From positions 62,001 to 126,000 of the forward strand of contig CAVSSX010000008.1 in the NCBI GenBank assembly GCA_963730735.1: 64,000 bases of DNA, in the 5' to 3' direction. Shown here piece after piece: positions 41,815 to 55,478 of the stretch. Made by a program: the position numbers and the translations under genes. A model generated the notes under the pieces. That model had not been told where the DNA came from and did not search any database. It saw only the letters and a program-made list of their open reading frames with translations. Source of the stretch: CAVSSX01 sp963730735 (GTDB lineage: Bacteria > Actinomycetota > Acidimicrobiia > Acidimicrobiales > RAAP-2). Each line of letters begins with the position of its first letter. Within the stretch, counting starts at the first letter, position 1.

Positions 41815-42279
41815 TCAGGCGTCCAGTGAGTGCACGAGGTCGGCGATGGCCCGCAGGTAGTCGGCCTCGAGCTCGGCCCGGCCGTAGTAGACGAGCACCA
41901 GCGGGAGGTTGTCGGGGTCGCGTCCGAGGACGACCTCGGCCGCACCATCGGCGATGGTCCGGCGACTGGTGAACCGGCCGGCGTCGCGCAGGAAGGGCTC
42001 GACCCGGTCCAGCTCGGCGATCGACCCGACGTTGAGGGTGAGGAAGCGCAGGCCGAGCGACTGCTGGCCGTAGCGGGTGGCGTGCGAGCTCTGGGCCTCC
42101 CGGAGGATGACGGCGAACGCCTCGGGCGACGTGCCACCGAGCACGGCGACGCCGCCCTCGTTGACCAGTACGTCGCCACCGCCCAGGCCTCGGTAGAACT
42201 CGACCGACCGCTCGAGGTCGGTGACGGCCACCAGCGCGGAACGAACGGCCCACGGCTGCGCGGCCTGGTTGGCATCCAT
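41815..42279 (-). CDS. VOC/glyoxalase-superfamily protein
   Basis: A 154-residue single VOC module pair: SALVAVTDLERSVEFYRGLG starts the first beta-alpha-beta unit and LGLRFLTLNVGSIAELDRVE the second. The strand LPLVLVYYGRAELE follows. Metal-ligand positions are not all clearly occupied, so it may not be a glyoxalase I; many such proteins bind or modify small molecules. No operon partner. Confidence 0.7.
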   Translation of the reverse strand: MDANQAAQPWAVRSALVAVTDLERSVEFYRGLGGGDVLVNEGGVAVLGGTSPEAFAVILREAQSSHATRYGQQSLGLRFLTLNVGSIAELDRVEPFLRDAGRFTSRRTIADGAAEVVLGRDPDNLPLVLVYYGRAELEADYLRAIADLVHSLDA

Positions 42280-42409
42280 GAGTCGCTGTACTCCCGGTAG
42301 CTGGGCTCGGTCAGGGCGGCCGAGGGCGTCGAACGTCGCCTCGTTCGGAGCGTACCGGAGCCGGCTGGGTGCGCAGGTGGCGCCGCGGGGGAGCTGGCAG
42401 GATCGGCAG

Positions 42410-43294
42410 GTGACCCCTGATCACCCGTTGGAGGATGCCGGTGCGGTGCGGCGAACCCTTCTTGCCCACGACCGGCTCGAGATGGATGCCGATGTCCGCT
42501 CGGTGCGGAGCGCCCTCTTCAACAACGGGTTCGTCGTGTTCCGCAACGCAGTGGCGACGGCGAAGTGCCGAGCAGTGCTCGATGCCATGTCGAGCGAACT
42601 CGGCATCGTGGTCGACGACCCTTCGACCTGGGACCGAGTCTCTTCGGAACTGGACCAGGTGCCCCTGTGGGGCCATCAGAGCCAGTGGGACATCCGACAG
42701 GACCCTCGGCTCCATCGTCTATGGCGTGCCATTTGGGGCACCGATCAGCTGTGGACCGACCGCAACTCCTGTCGGTTCACGCCCCCGCACCGCCCCGGCC
42801 GGGCCGAGCCGCTCCCGCTCCATTGGGACGTCGATCCTCGGGACCCAACTCTGTACTGGTACCCGGGCATCCTCGCCCTCACCGACAGCGGTCCGGGCGA
42901 GGGCGGCTTCTGCTGTTCGCCCGCCCTCTATCGAAATGAGGCTCGCTGGCCGACGGAGTGGCTGGACAACCCGCTCGGACAAGCGTTCCCCGCCGGTCAA
43001 GTGGCGCCCGAGGAGATCATCGAGGTGCCGCTGCACGCGGGCGACCTTCTCGTCTTCGACGCCCACCTCCCCCACGGCACGGTGGCGAACCTGGGCACCC
43101 GTCCTCGGGCCGTCTTCTACCTCCAGCAATTCCCGGCCGGAACGGCCGAGGAAGCGGCGGCCAACATCGCCGACCACGAGGCCGGCCGGGCCTCACCGTG
43201 GTGGCGATGGAAGCCTGGGCACGAACGGATCGAAGCGGGCCCGCCGGCGAACCTCACCCGCCTGGGTCGCCGCCTGCTCGGGCTGGCGGACTAG
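42410..43294 (+). CDS. Phytanoyl-CoA dioxygenase (PhyH)-like Fe(II)/2-oxoglutarate oxygenase
   Basis: A 294-residue member of the PhyH group of non-haem iron oxygenases. The iron facial triad is visible as H-x-D in PLPLHWDVDPRD and the distal His in FDAHLPHGTVANLG; the following Arg in TRPRAVFYLQQFP is the likely 2-oxoglutarate anchor. The substrate is unknown. The GTG at 42410 has CAGGAT 6 nt upstream, the spacing of leaderless starts here. By eye the gene uses more A/T-ended codons than its neighbours, which hints at later acquisition. Confidence 0.8.
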   Translation: MTPDHPLEDAGAVRRTLLAHDRLEMDADVRSVRSALFNNGFVVFRNAVATAKCRAVLDAMSSELGIVVDDPSTWDRVSSELDQVPLWGHQSQWDIRQDPRLHRLWRAIWGTDQLWTDRNSCRFTPPHRPGRAEPLPLHWDVDPRDPTLYWYPGILALTDSGPGEGGFCCSPALYRNEARWPTEWLDNPLGQAFPAGQVAPEEIIEVPLHAGDLLVFDAHLPHGTVANLGTRPRAVFYLQQFPAGTAEEAAANIADHEAGRASPWWRWKPGHERIEAGPPANLTRLGRRLLGLAD

Positions 43295-43339
43295 ACCGAC
43301 CTGGACGACGAGAGCGACGCTTGCCCTCCGGGGGGAGTT

Positions 43340-43735
43340 TCAGCCGGCCGGCGTGACCACCACGCCGACGTCGCCGTAGGGAATTCGCTTGCCCTTCACC
43401 ACCCCGATGAGGTTGCCGACGAGTTTGGTCAGGTGGGTGGTGAAGCCGTACTTGGTCTTCACCAGCCCGTAGATCGTTTGGTACTCGGCACCCGACACCA
43501 CCTCGGCGGTGGCCTCCATCGGCTCGGTGCCGGCCTTGGCCCGGCCCCGGGCATCGCTCGGCTGCACCAGCACCCGGGACGTGTGGGCCAACCGTTTGGC
43601 CTTGCCCGAACCCGAGCTCGTCCAGAAGCCCACCCGCCCGTCGGGCAGGCCGACCGACCACACCGGGGTGGCCACGGGCGTGCCGTCGCGCTTGAAGGTC
43701 GTGAACCGCAGGTACTTCTCGTCGCTGAGGGCCAT
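43340..43735 (-). CDS. PPOX-class (FMN/F420-binding split-barrel) protein
   Basis: A 131-residue pyridoxamine-phosphate-oxidase-like split barrel: LSDEKYLRFTTFKRDGTPVA, then VWSVGLPDGRVGFWTSSGSG, AKRLAHTSRVLVQPSDARG and a C-terminal region with YGLVKTKYGF. The motif K-x-x-R-L at the third strand is common in the F420-dependent subgroup, and the genome encodes FbiC, so F420 binding is plausible; it is not proven by sequence. TACCGT lies 6 nt before the ATG at 43735. CBS protein gene lies 25 bp upstream. Confidence 0.8.
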   Translation of the reverse strand: MALSDEKYLRFTTFKRDGTPVATPVWSVGLPDGRVGFWTSSGSGKAKRLAHTSRVLVQPSDARGRAKAGTEPMEATAEVVSGAEYQTIYGLVKTKYGFTTHLTKLVGNLIGVVKGKRIPYGDVGVVVTPAG

Positions 43736-43741
43736 GGTCAG

Positions 43742-43747
43742 ACGGTA
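43742..43747 (-). promoter_or_regulatory. -10 element of the PPOX gene (leaderless type)
   Basis: TACCGT on the minus strand, 6 nt before the ATG at 43735, in the 25-bp gap after the CBS gene. No Shine-Dalgarno sequence. Confidence 0.5.
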
Positions 43748-43760
43748 GCGGTCGACCGGG

Positions 43761-44189
43761 TCAGCGGGCGTTGATGTAGTCGACCAGCTCGGCCCGGTCC
43801 TTCTCGAGCTCCTCCATGCGGGACTTGACCACGTCACCGATGCTCACGATGCCGACCAGCTCACCGCCGTCGAGCACCGGGAGGTGGCGGATCCGCCGTT
43901 CGGTCATGGTGACCATCAGCTCGTCGGTGTCGTCCTCGGGCCGGCAGGTGTGCACGGTGGTGGACATGATCGAGGCCACCGACTGCTCGAGGAGGTCGTC
44001 GGCCTGGTCGAGGGCGCCGACGATGTCTCGTTCGGAGACGATGCCGATCACGTGACGGTGGTCGTCGGCCACGACCAACGCCCCTATCCGGTGGCGGACC
44101 AGGGCCGCCACGGCTTCACCGACCGAGGCATCGCCCCGGATGGTGAGCACCTTGGCACCCTTGTTGGACAGGAGCGTGGAGATGCGCAT
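43761..44189 (-). CDS. Two-CBS-domain protein
   Basis: A 142-residue stand-alone pair of CBS domains, which usually bind adenine nucleotides and regulate a partner. CBS1 has ASVGEAVAALVRHRIGALVV and VIGIVSERDIVGAL; CBS2 has IMSTTVHTCRPEDDTDELM and ERRIRHLPVLDGGELVGIV, then SIGDVVKSRM. The ATG at 44189 follows GGGGTGG; the longer frame upstream lies in what is probably leader sequence. A similar protein in mycobacteria is hypoxic-response protein 1, but I cannot show that link here. Confidence 0.85.
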   Translation of the reverse strand: MRISTLLSNKGAKVLTIRGDASVGEAVAALVRHRIGALVVADDHRHVIGIVSERDIVGALDQADDLLEQSVASIMSTTVHTCRPEDDTDELMVTMTERRIRHLPVLDGGELVGIVSIGDVVKSRMEELEKDRAELVDYINAR

Positions 44190-44300
44190 GGCGTCCACCC
44201 CTTCCCCGACCGGATCGCTCCGGCCGGTGTCGCTTGTGGGAAGCATTCCCCCACCTGGGGCGCCCCACACCGCCGGAACGGATGTCCGGCCGCGGAACCG

Positions 44301-44306
44301 ACACTA
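44301..44306 (-). promoter_or_regulatory. -10 candidate for the CBS protein gene
   Basis: TAGTGT on the minus strand about 110 bp upstream of the start. The leader would include a stem around 44230-44250 (GTGGGGGAATGCTTCCCAC read on the minus strand). Confidence 0.3.
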
Positions 44307-44371
44307 GCCACCGCGCCGCGGGGATGCGCGGGAACCGCCCTGGTCGACGCGCTACTCGGGGTCGGCGTGGC

Positions 44372-46015
44372 TCAGTGGGCCCGGCGCAACTCCCGGTAGC
44401 GGGCGACCAGGGCGGCGGTCGAGGCGTCCTGCGTCGACAGGTCGGGCGGGCCGTCGGCGGTGAGGGCGGGTGCCAGCTCCTTGGCCATGACCTTGCCCAA
44501 CTCCACGCCCCACTGGTCGAACGAGTCGATGCCCCAGATGACGCCCTCGGTGAACACCGCGTGCTCGTAGAGGGCCACCAGCTGACCCAGGACCGACGGC
44601 GTGAGCGACGGGGCGAGCACGGTCGAGCTGGGTCGGTTGCCGGGCATCACCTTGTGGGGCACGAGCTCGGGGGGCGTGCCGTCGGCGGCCACCTCCTCGG
44701 CCGTTCGGCCGAAGGCGAGCACCGCACTCTGGGCGAAGCAGTTGGCCATCAACAGGTCGTGCTGGTCGCCGGTCTCGTGCGTCGGGTTGGCGAAGGCCAG
44801 GAAGTCGGCCGGGACGAGCTTGGTCCCCTGGTGCAGCAGTTGGTAGAAGGCGTGCTGGCCGTTGGTCCCGGGCTCGCCCCAGAAGATCTCCCCGGTCTGA
44901 CCGGCCACCGGCGAACCGTCGCGGCGCACCGACTTGCCGTTGGACTCCATGGTCAGCTGCTGGAGGTAGGCCGGGAACCGGGCCAGCCGCTGGCTGTAGG
45001 GCAGCACGGCGTGGGTCTGGGCCCCGAAGAAATTGTTGTACCAGACCCCGAGCATGCCCTGGATGACGGGGAGGTTGGCCTCGAGCGGGGTGGTCCGGAA
45101 GTGCTCGTCCATGGCGTGGAAGCCGGCCAGCATCTCGCCGAACGCCTCCTTGCCGATGGCCACCATGTTCGAGAAGCCGATGGCCGAGTCGTAGGAGTAG
45201 CGGCCCCCGACCCAGTCCCAGAACCCGAGCATGTTGGCCGGGTCGATCCCGAACTCGGTGACCGCCGGCTCGTTGGTCGACACCGCCACGAAGTGCTTGG
45301 CCACCGCCTCGGGGCCGGCCGAGAGGCCCGAGAGCACCCAGTCCTTGGCGGCGGCCGCGTTGGTCAGGGTCTCGAGGGTGGTGAAGGTCTTCGAGCACAC
45401 CACGAAGAGCGTCTCGGCCGGGTCGAGGTCGGCGATCTTGCTCCACAGGTCGATCGGGTCGATGTTCGACACGTAGCGGCAGGTGAGGTCGGGGGCGGTC
45501 TCGTCCATGAGGGCCTGGTAGGCCATGGCCGGCCCGAGGTCCGACCCGCCGATGCCGATGTTCACCACCGTGCGGATGCGCTTGCCGGTGTGGCCGGTCC
45601 AGGTGCCCGAGCGGATCCGGTCGGAGAGCTCGCCCATCTGGTCGAGCACCTGGTGCACCTCGGCGACCACGTCGACGCCGTCGACCACCAGGGAGTCGGC
45701 GGCCGGGAGCCGCAGGGCGATGTGGAGCACCGCCCGGTCCTCGGTGGTGTTGATGTGCCGCCCGGCGAACATGGCGTCGCGCCGCTCCTCGAGGCCGGCC
45801 CGGCGGGCCACGGCCAGCAGGAGCTCGAGGGTCTCGGAGGTGATCCGGTGCTTGGAGTAGTCGAGGAGGAGGTCGGCGCCCTCGGCCCGGAGCCGGGTCG
45901 CCCGGTCCGGGTCGTCGGCGAACAGCTGGCGCAGCGTCGCCCCGGCCACCCCGGCGTGGTGGGCGGTGAGCGCCGCCCACTCCGGGGTCTCGACGATGTC
46001 GACGACGTCGGTCAC
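44372..46015 (-). CDS. pgi: Glucose-6-phosphate isomerase
   Basis: Interconverts glucose 6-phosphate and fructose 6-phosphate. The 547-residue protein is of the classical type: VNIGIGGSDLGPAMAYQAL, VVCSKTFTTLETLTNA, GGRYSYDSAIGFSNMVAIG, FWGEPGTNGQHAFYQLLHQG (catalytic Glu and His) and the C-terminal SFDQWGVELGKVMAKELAP (catalytic Lys). The start is a GTG at 46015 with AGAGGA upstream. It supplies or drains the oxidative pentose phosphate genes at 31-34 kb but is not linked to them. Confidence 0.97.
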   Translation of the reverse strand: MTDVVDIVETPEWAALTAHHAGVAGATLRQLFADDPDRATRLRAEGADLLLDYSKHRITSETLELLLAVARRAGLEERRDAMFAGRHINTTEDRAVLHIALRLPAADSLVVDGVDVVAEVHQVLDQMGELSDRIRSGTWTGHTGKRIRTVVNIGIGGSDLGPAMAYQALMDETAPDLTCRYVSNIDPIDLWSKIADLDPAETLFVVCSKTFTTLETLTNAAAAKDWVLSGLSAGPEAVAKHFVAVSTNEPAVTEFGIDPANMLGFWDWVGGRYSYDSAIGFSNMVAIGKEAFGEMLAGFHAMDEHFRTTPLEANLPVIQGMLGVWYNNFFGAQTHAVLPYSQRLARFPAYLQQLTMESNGKSVRRDGSPVAGQTGEIFWGEPGTNGQHAFYQLLHQGTKLVPADFLAFANPTHETGDQHDLLMANCFAQSAVLAFGRTAEEVAADGTPPELVPHKVMPGNRPSSTVLAPSLTPSVLGQLVALYEHAVFTEGVIWGIDSFDQWGVELGKVMAKELAPALTADGPPDLSTQDASTAALVARYRELRRAH

Positions 46016-46064
46016 TGGCGGTCCTCTGCTTCCTCTCGGGGCGCCGGTGGCGGCAACCGGCCCG

Positions 46065-46070
46065 ACCGTA
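46065..46070 (-). promoter_or_regulatory. -10 candidate for pgi
   Basis: TACGGT on the minus strand, 49 nt before the GTG at 46015, leaving a leader of about 40 nt with a GAGAGGAAG ribosome-binding region. Confidence 0.35.
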
Positions 46071-46193
46071 GCGTGCCCGGTCCGGGGGCGACGACGGCGT
46101 TCGCGGGGCCGTCGCGTCGAGTCGCCGGCTGGACCGGCTCTCGACTGAGGGAAACGGAGGACCGTCGACCGGCGGCTGTCGAGCGGAGGCTGG

Positions 46194-47733
46194 TTAGCGG
46201 AGCGCCAGGCGACCGGGTTCGACCGGGGCCGGCAGCGCCGTCTCCCCCATCAGGTAGCGGTCGACGGCGGCGGCGGCCGAGCGGCCCTCGGCGATGGCCC
46301 AGACGATGAGGCTCTGGCCGCGGGTCATGTCCCCGCAGACGAAGACCCCGTCGACGCTGGTGGCCCACTGCTCGTCGCTGGCCACGTTGCCCCGGGGGTC
46401 GAGCGCCAGCCCGAGCTCGGCCACGACGCCCCGGCGCTCGGGGCCGCTGAAGCCGAGGGCCAACAGCACCAGGTCGCAGGGAGTCTCGAACTCGGTCCCG
46501 GGCATCTGGTTGAACACCGGCCGGCCGTGGTCGAAGGTCACCTCGACCTGGTGGCCCCGCAGGCCGGCCACCCGTCCCTGGTCGTCGCCGACCAGCTCGG
46601 TCGTGGTGACCGAGAACAGGCGGTGACCGCCCTCCTCGTGGGCCGACGACGTCCGCAGGATGAGCGGCCAGACGGGCCAGGGGTTCTCGTCGGACCGCTG
46701 GCCCGGCGGCTCGGGCATGATCTCGAGCTGGTGCACCGAGGCCGCACCCTGCCGGTGGGCCGTGCCCAGGCAGTCGGCGCCGGTGTCGCCACCGCCGATG
46801 ATGACCACCCGCTTGCCGGCGGCCGAGATGGGCGGGGCGTCGAGCGCCCCCTCCTGGACCAGGTTGGAGGGCTTCAGGTACTCGAGGGCGAAGTGGACGC
46901 CGTCGAGGGACCGCCCGGGCACGTCGAGGTCCCGGGGGTTGGTGGACCCGCCGGCCAGCACCACGGCGTCGTACTCGGCCTGGAGATCGGCGGCGGCCAC
47001 CACGGTGACGTCGGGCGCCGAGGCGGTGCCGAGCCCCCGCTCCTCACCGGGCTCGGGCCGCCCGGCGGGCTCGCCGGCGTCCGCCGGGGCCCCGACCGAG
47101 GTCGAGCACCGGAAGGTCACCCCTTCGGCCTTCATCTGGCCGAGGCGCCGGTCGAGGACGGCCTTCTCCATCTTGAACTCGGGGATCCCGTAGCGGAGCA
47201 GCCCGCCGGGCCGCTCGGCCCGCTCGAAGACGGTGACCGTGTGGCCCGAGCGCGACAGCTGCTGGGCGACGGCCAGGCCGGCCGGGCCCGAGCCGACCAC
47301 GGCGACCCGCTTGCCGGTGCGGTCGCGGGGGATCTCGGGGGTGATCCACCCCTCGTCGAAGGCCCGCTCGGCGATCTCGAACTCGATCCGCTCGATGGTC
47401 ACCGGCTCCTGGTTGATCCCGAGCACGCACGATCCCTCGCAGGGGGCCGGGCACAGGCGTCCGGTGAACTCCGGGAAGTTGTTGGTGGCGTGGAGCCGCT
47501 CGATGGCCAGCGACCAGTCGTCCTTGCTCACCAGGTCGTTCCACTCGGGGATGAGGTTCCCGAGGGGACAGCCCTCGTGGCAGAACGGGATGCCGCAGTC
47601 CATGCACCGGGCGCCCTGCTGGCGGGCCGAGGATTCGGCGAAGGGCTCGTAGACCTCGCGCCAGTCCCGCAGGCGGACCTGCACCGGCCGCCGTCGCGGC
47701 AGCTCGCGTGGGAATTTGAGGAAGCCGCTGGGG

Positions 47734-47741
<8 letters not shown>
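46194..47741 (-). CDS. gltD: Glutamate synthase (NADPH) small subunit
   Basis: Passes electrons from NADPH through FAD and Fe-S clusters to the large subunit. The 515-residue protein has the N-terminal 4Fe-4S Cys set ARCMDCGIPFCHEGCPLGN and GRLCPAPCEGSCVLGI, the FAD site VAVVGSGPAGLAVAQQL and the NADPH site VVIIGGGDTGADCLGTAHRQ. The last FAD motif is VDGVFVCGDMTRGQSLIVWA. An inserted loop of about 25 residues (around 240-265; GEPAGRPEPGEERGLG) is not typical. It overlaps the gltB stop by 8 bp and is coupled to it. Confidence 0.96.
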
Positions 47742-52371
<4,630 letters not shown>

Positions 52372-52481
52372 GGCCGTCCTTTTCGGGCTCGTGACCACCG
52401 CCGCCGGTCAAGGCTCGGTGGGCTCCTTCGGGGGTTGGAGGCTGCGGCCCGGGACGACGTTGGCCCTGGAGCAGTCCCGCA

Positions 52482-52487
52482 AGAATA
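52482..52487 (-). promoter_or_regulatory. Possible -10 of gltB
   Basis: TATTCT on the minus strand about 110 bp upstream of gltB; -35 not evident. It is the most A/T-rich hexamer in this divergent region. Confidence 0.25.
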
Positions 52488-52551
52488 CACCAGGCCACGC
52501 CGGACCCCTCCGTCCGCTCCGGCGAAGGGGGGCATCCGGGGCGCCGGACCC

Positions 52552-52557
52552 TAGGAT
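52552..52557 (+). promoter_or_regulatory. -10 element of thiO (leaderless type)
   Basis: TAGGAT, exactly 7 nt before the GTG at 52565, with no Shine-Dalgarno sequence. Confidence 0.5.
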
Positions 52558-52564
52558 CGACGGG

Positions 52565-53770
52565 GTGACGACGTCGACCGGGCCCCTCGGGCCCCCGGGT
52601 CGCCCCTCGGGCGACGGCTACGACCTGGTGGTGGTCGGTGGCGGGGTCATCGGGCTGTCCATCGCCTGGCGGGCAGCGGGGGTCGGGCTGTCGGTGGCCG
52701 TGGTCGACCCGGCCCCGGCCCGCGGCGCCTCGTGGGTGGCCGCCGGCATGCTGGCCCCGGTCACCGAGACCCACTACGGCGAGGCACCGTTGGCCCGGCT
52801 GCTCCTGGCCGGGGCCGACCGCTGGCCGGGATTCGCCGCCGATCTCGAGGTGTCCGCCGGACAGCCCACCGGCTACGAGCAACGGGGCACGGTGGTGGTG
52901 GCCGCCGACGCCTCGGACCGCGCCGCCATCGACGAGCTGCTGACCTTCCACCGCGAGCTCGGCCTGGCCGCCACCCGCTGCTCGGGCTCGGCCCTGCGCG
53001 ACCTGGTCCCGGGCCTCGCCCCGGGGGTGCGGGGTGGGGCCGAGGTGCCGGGCGACCACCAGGTCGACAACCGCCGGCTGCTCGGCGCCCTGCTGGCGGC
53101 GTGCCGGGCCGCCGGGGTGCGGCTCGAGCCGGCGACGGCGTCGGTGCGCCGGGGACCCTCGGGCGGGGCCGTGGGGGTGGCACTCGACGACGGTCGGACG
53201 ATCGACGCCGGCACGGTGGTGGTGGCGACCGGCAGCGAGACGTCGTTGCTGGCCGGGCTGCCGCCGAGTGAGCTGCCGCCGGTGCGGCCGGTGAAGGGCC
53301 ACGTCGTGCGGCTCCAGGGCCAGGCGGACCGGCCGGTGCTCGAGCGCACGGTGCGGGGCCTGGTCCACGGTCGCTCGTGCTACCTGGTGCCCCGGCGCGA
53401 CGGCTCGTTGGTCGTCGGGGCCACCACCGAGGAGCGGGGCTTCGACCGCACGGTCCAGGCCGGCTCGGTCCACGCCCTCCTCGACGACGCCCGGACCCTG
53501 GTCCCGGGGATCGACGAGCTCGAGTTGGTCGAGTGCCTGGCCGGCCTGCGCCCGGGCTCCCCCGACAACGCCCCGTTCGTCGGCTGGACCGGGGTGGCCA
53601 ACGTGCTGGTGGCCACCGGCCACTACCGCAACGGCATCCTGCTGGCCCCGCTCACCGCCGAGGGTGTGGTGGCCCTGCTGGTCGGGAGCGAGTTGCCGCC
53701 GGCGCTGGCGATCTGTGCCCCCGACCGCTCGCCCGGGCTGGTCGGGCCCGGACTGGTCGGGGTGGCCTGA
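52565..53770 (+). CDS. thiO: Glycine oxidase ThiO
   Basis: An FAD enzyme that oxidises glycine to the iminoacetate needed for the thiazole of thiamine. The 401-residue protein has the Rossmann start YDLVVVGGGVIGLSIAWRAA, then GASWVAAGMLAPVTETHYGE, VRPVKGHVVRLQGQADRPV and, near the end, ATGHYRNGILLAPLTAEGV, the DAO-family FAD region. The GTG at 52565 is supported by the -10 upstream. thiS follows 1 bp after the stop. No thiG is in the window. Confidence 0.92.
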   Translation: MTTSTGPLGPPGRPSGDGYDLVVVGGGVIGLSIAWRAAGVGLSVAVVDPAPARGASWVAAGMLAPVTETHYGEAPLARLLLAGADRWPGFAADLEVSAGQPTGYEQRGTVVVAADASDRAAIDELLTFHRELGLAATRCSGSALRDLVPGLAPGVRGGAEVPGDHQVDNRRLLGALLAACRAAGVRLEPATASVRRGPSGGAVGVALDDGRTIDAGTVVVATGSETSLLAGLPPSELPPVRPVKGHVVRLQGQADRPVLERTVRGLVHGRSCYLVPRRDGSLVVGATTEERGFDRTVQAGSVHALLDDARTLVPGIDELELVECLAGLRPGSPDNAPFVGWTGVANVLVATGHYRNGILLAPLTAEGVVALLVGSELPPALAICAPDRSPGLVGPGLVGVA

Positions 53771-53771
53771 G

Positions 53772-53990
53772 ATGCCCGGGCCGGACGAGGTCGAGATCAC
53801 GGTGAACGGCGACCCGGTGGTGGTGGCCGGGACGGCGACGGTGGCCGATCTGGTGGCCGAGCGCTGCCCGTCCCCCCGCGGCGTGGCCGTGGCCGTCGGC
53901 CGCGAGGTCGTCCCCCGGTCGCAGTGGGCCCGGGTGGCCGTCGAGGCCGGGGCCCAGGTCGAGATCGTCACGGCGGCCGCCGGTGGCTGA
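53772..53990 (+). CDS. thiS: Sulfur carrier protein ThiS
   Basis: A ubiquitin-like sulfur carrier of 72 residues for thiazole synthesis. It reads VEITVNGDPVVVAGTATVAD at the start and has GVAVAVGREVVPRSQWARV in the middle. It ends in AAAGG; the C-terminal Gly-Gly is the site of adenylation and thiocarboxylation. It follows thiO directly and overlaps the patatin-like gene by 8 bp. Confidence 0.95.
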   Translation: MPGPDEVEITVNGDPVVVAGTATVADLVAERCPSPRGVAVAVGREVVPRSQWARVAVEAGAQVEIVTAAAGG

Positions 53991-55455
53991 CGCCTTCGGG
54001 TCGGCCACGCGTTCCGGCGGAGACCCGGCGCCCGGCGCCCGGCGCACGGCCTTCGTGCTGGCCGGCGGGGGCACCAAGGGGGCGTTCGAGGCCGGGGCCC
54101 TGCGATACCTGGTGGAGGAGCGCTCGATCACCCCCGACATCGTCACCGCCACCTCGGCCGGCGCCATCGCCGCCGCCGTGCTGGCCCAGGGCCGGACGCT
54201 CGAGGAGTTCGTCAAGTGCACCGAGGACCTGCGCGACGACCTGCTGGCCATGACCCACACCGAGCTGCTCTTCGGCAAGCAGCCCTGGGTGGTGGCCCTC
54301 GAGGGCACCCCGCTCGGCGCCACCATCGACTCCTACATCAACGAGCAGAGCCGGCCGCCGGTGCCCGGTGACCCCCTGGTCTACGAGAGCGCGGCGGGTG
54401 GCAAGGGCACCAGCGTCGGGGGCACGGCCACCAACCCGACGCCCCGCCGCCGTCGCGACCTGCTGGCCGGCGCCCTCCGGGTGCTGCCCCGGATCCGGCG
54501 CACCCGTCGGGGCCTGCGCCACGACGCCACCTCCCTCTTGACCTTGGACCCCTTGGCCCTGGCCCTGCGGGCCGGCTCGCCGAGCGGTATCAAGCGCATC
54601 GACGTGGCCCGGATCCGTCGGCCCGGCCTCCAGCTGCGCCTGGCCGTGACCGCCCTCGGCGCCGGCGTGCTGCGCTACGTCACCGAGGACGGGTCGATCG
54701 TCGAGCGCGACGCCCACACGCCGGTCGAGGGTGCGGGCGGCGGGCCCATCGACCTGATCGACGGCGTCCTGGCGTCGTCCAGCGTGCCCCTGATCTTCCC
54801 GCCGCGAGCCATGGCCGACGACATCTACGTGGACGGTGGCGTCGTCCAGAACATCCCGGTGGCGCCGGCGGTGGCCCTCGGGGCCGACCGCATCTTCGCC
54901 ATCCTGGCCGTCCCGGTGGCCCAGCCCCGCGACGACCGGGACTTCACCCGGCTGAACATGTTCGAGATCCTGTTGCGGTCGATGGCCGCCGTGGCCTTCG
55001 TCGAGAACCAGCGCGAGGACCTGGCCACGCCGCTGGCCGAGGGGTCGACCCTGACGGTCATCGACCCGCTGGTCGACGTGGTCGGTCCCTTCGAGGTGGC
55101 CCAGGGCCTCATGCTCATCGACATGGACTACGGGTGGATGCGGGCGGCCGACGTGTTGGCCGACGTGGAGCCGGCGGTCCGGGCCCGGGCCTTGGCCACC
55201 ACCGAGGCCATCGTCACCGCCCGCACCCGGGCGTGGCACGTGGAGGAGCCGGTGTGGGCCACCGGCCGGGCCACCACCAGCGAGCTGCGGATCCTGTCGG
55301 GGCTGAAGCGCGAGGTCCGCGAGGCCGTGCTCGAGCGCAAGGAGCTGGGCCTGCCGATGCCCGGCGACGCCGAGCCGTGGTGGGGCGGCTACGAGCGCCA
55401 CGCCCCGGCGCCCCCCGACCGGCTCCCGGTCTGGCCCGACGACGAGCGCCGCTGA
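53983..55455 (+). CDS. Patatin-like phospholipase-family protein
   Basis: A 490-residue protein with the patatin fold, whose members are serine lipid acyl hydrolases. The oxyanion loop is FVLAGGGTKGAFEAGAL; the nucleophile region is VTATSAGAIAAAV and the Asp is in IYVDGGVVQNIPV. The usual G-x-S-x-G is changed to A-T-S-A-G, so the first Gly is lost; the Ser and Asp remain. About 130 residues (roughly 120-250) between the first and second halves are variable and basic. A GTG start overlaps thiS by 8 bp. A role with thiamine genes is not expected. Confidence 0.8.
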   Translation: MADAFGSATRSGGDPAPGARRTAFVLAGGGTKGAFEAGALRYLVEERSITPDIVTATSAGAIAAAVLAQGRTLEEFVKCTEDLRDDLLAMTHTELLFGKQPWVVALEGTPLGATIDSYINEQSRPPVPGDPLVYESAAGGKGTSVGGTATNPTPRRRRDLLAGALRVLPRIRRTRRGLRHDATSLLTLDPLALALRAGSPSGIKRIDVARIRRPGLQLRLAVTALGAGVLRYVTEDGSIVERDAHTPVEGAGGGPIDLIDGVLASSSVPLIFPPRAMADDIYVDGGVVQNIPVAPAVALGADRIFAILAVPVAQPRDDRDFTRLNMFEILLRSMAAVAFVENQREDLATPLAEGSTLTVIDPLVDVVGPFEVAQGLMLIDMDYGWMRAADVLADVEPAVRARALATTEAIVTARTRAWHVEEPVWATGRATTSELRILSGLKREVREAVLERKELGLPMPGDAEPWWGGYERHAPAPPDRLPVWPDDERR

Positions 55456-55478
55456 CCGTGACCCGCGCGCCGGCTGGC

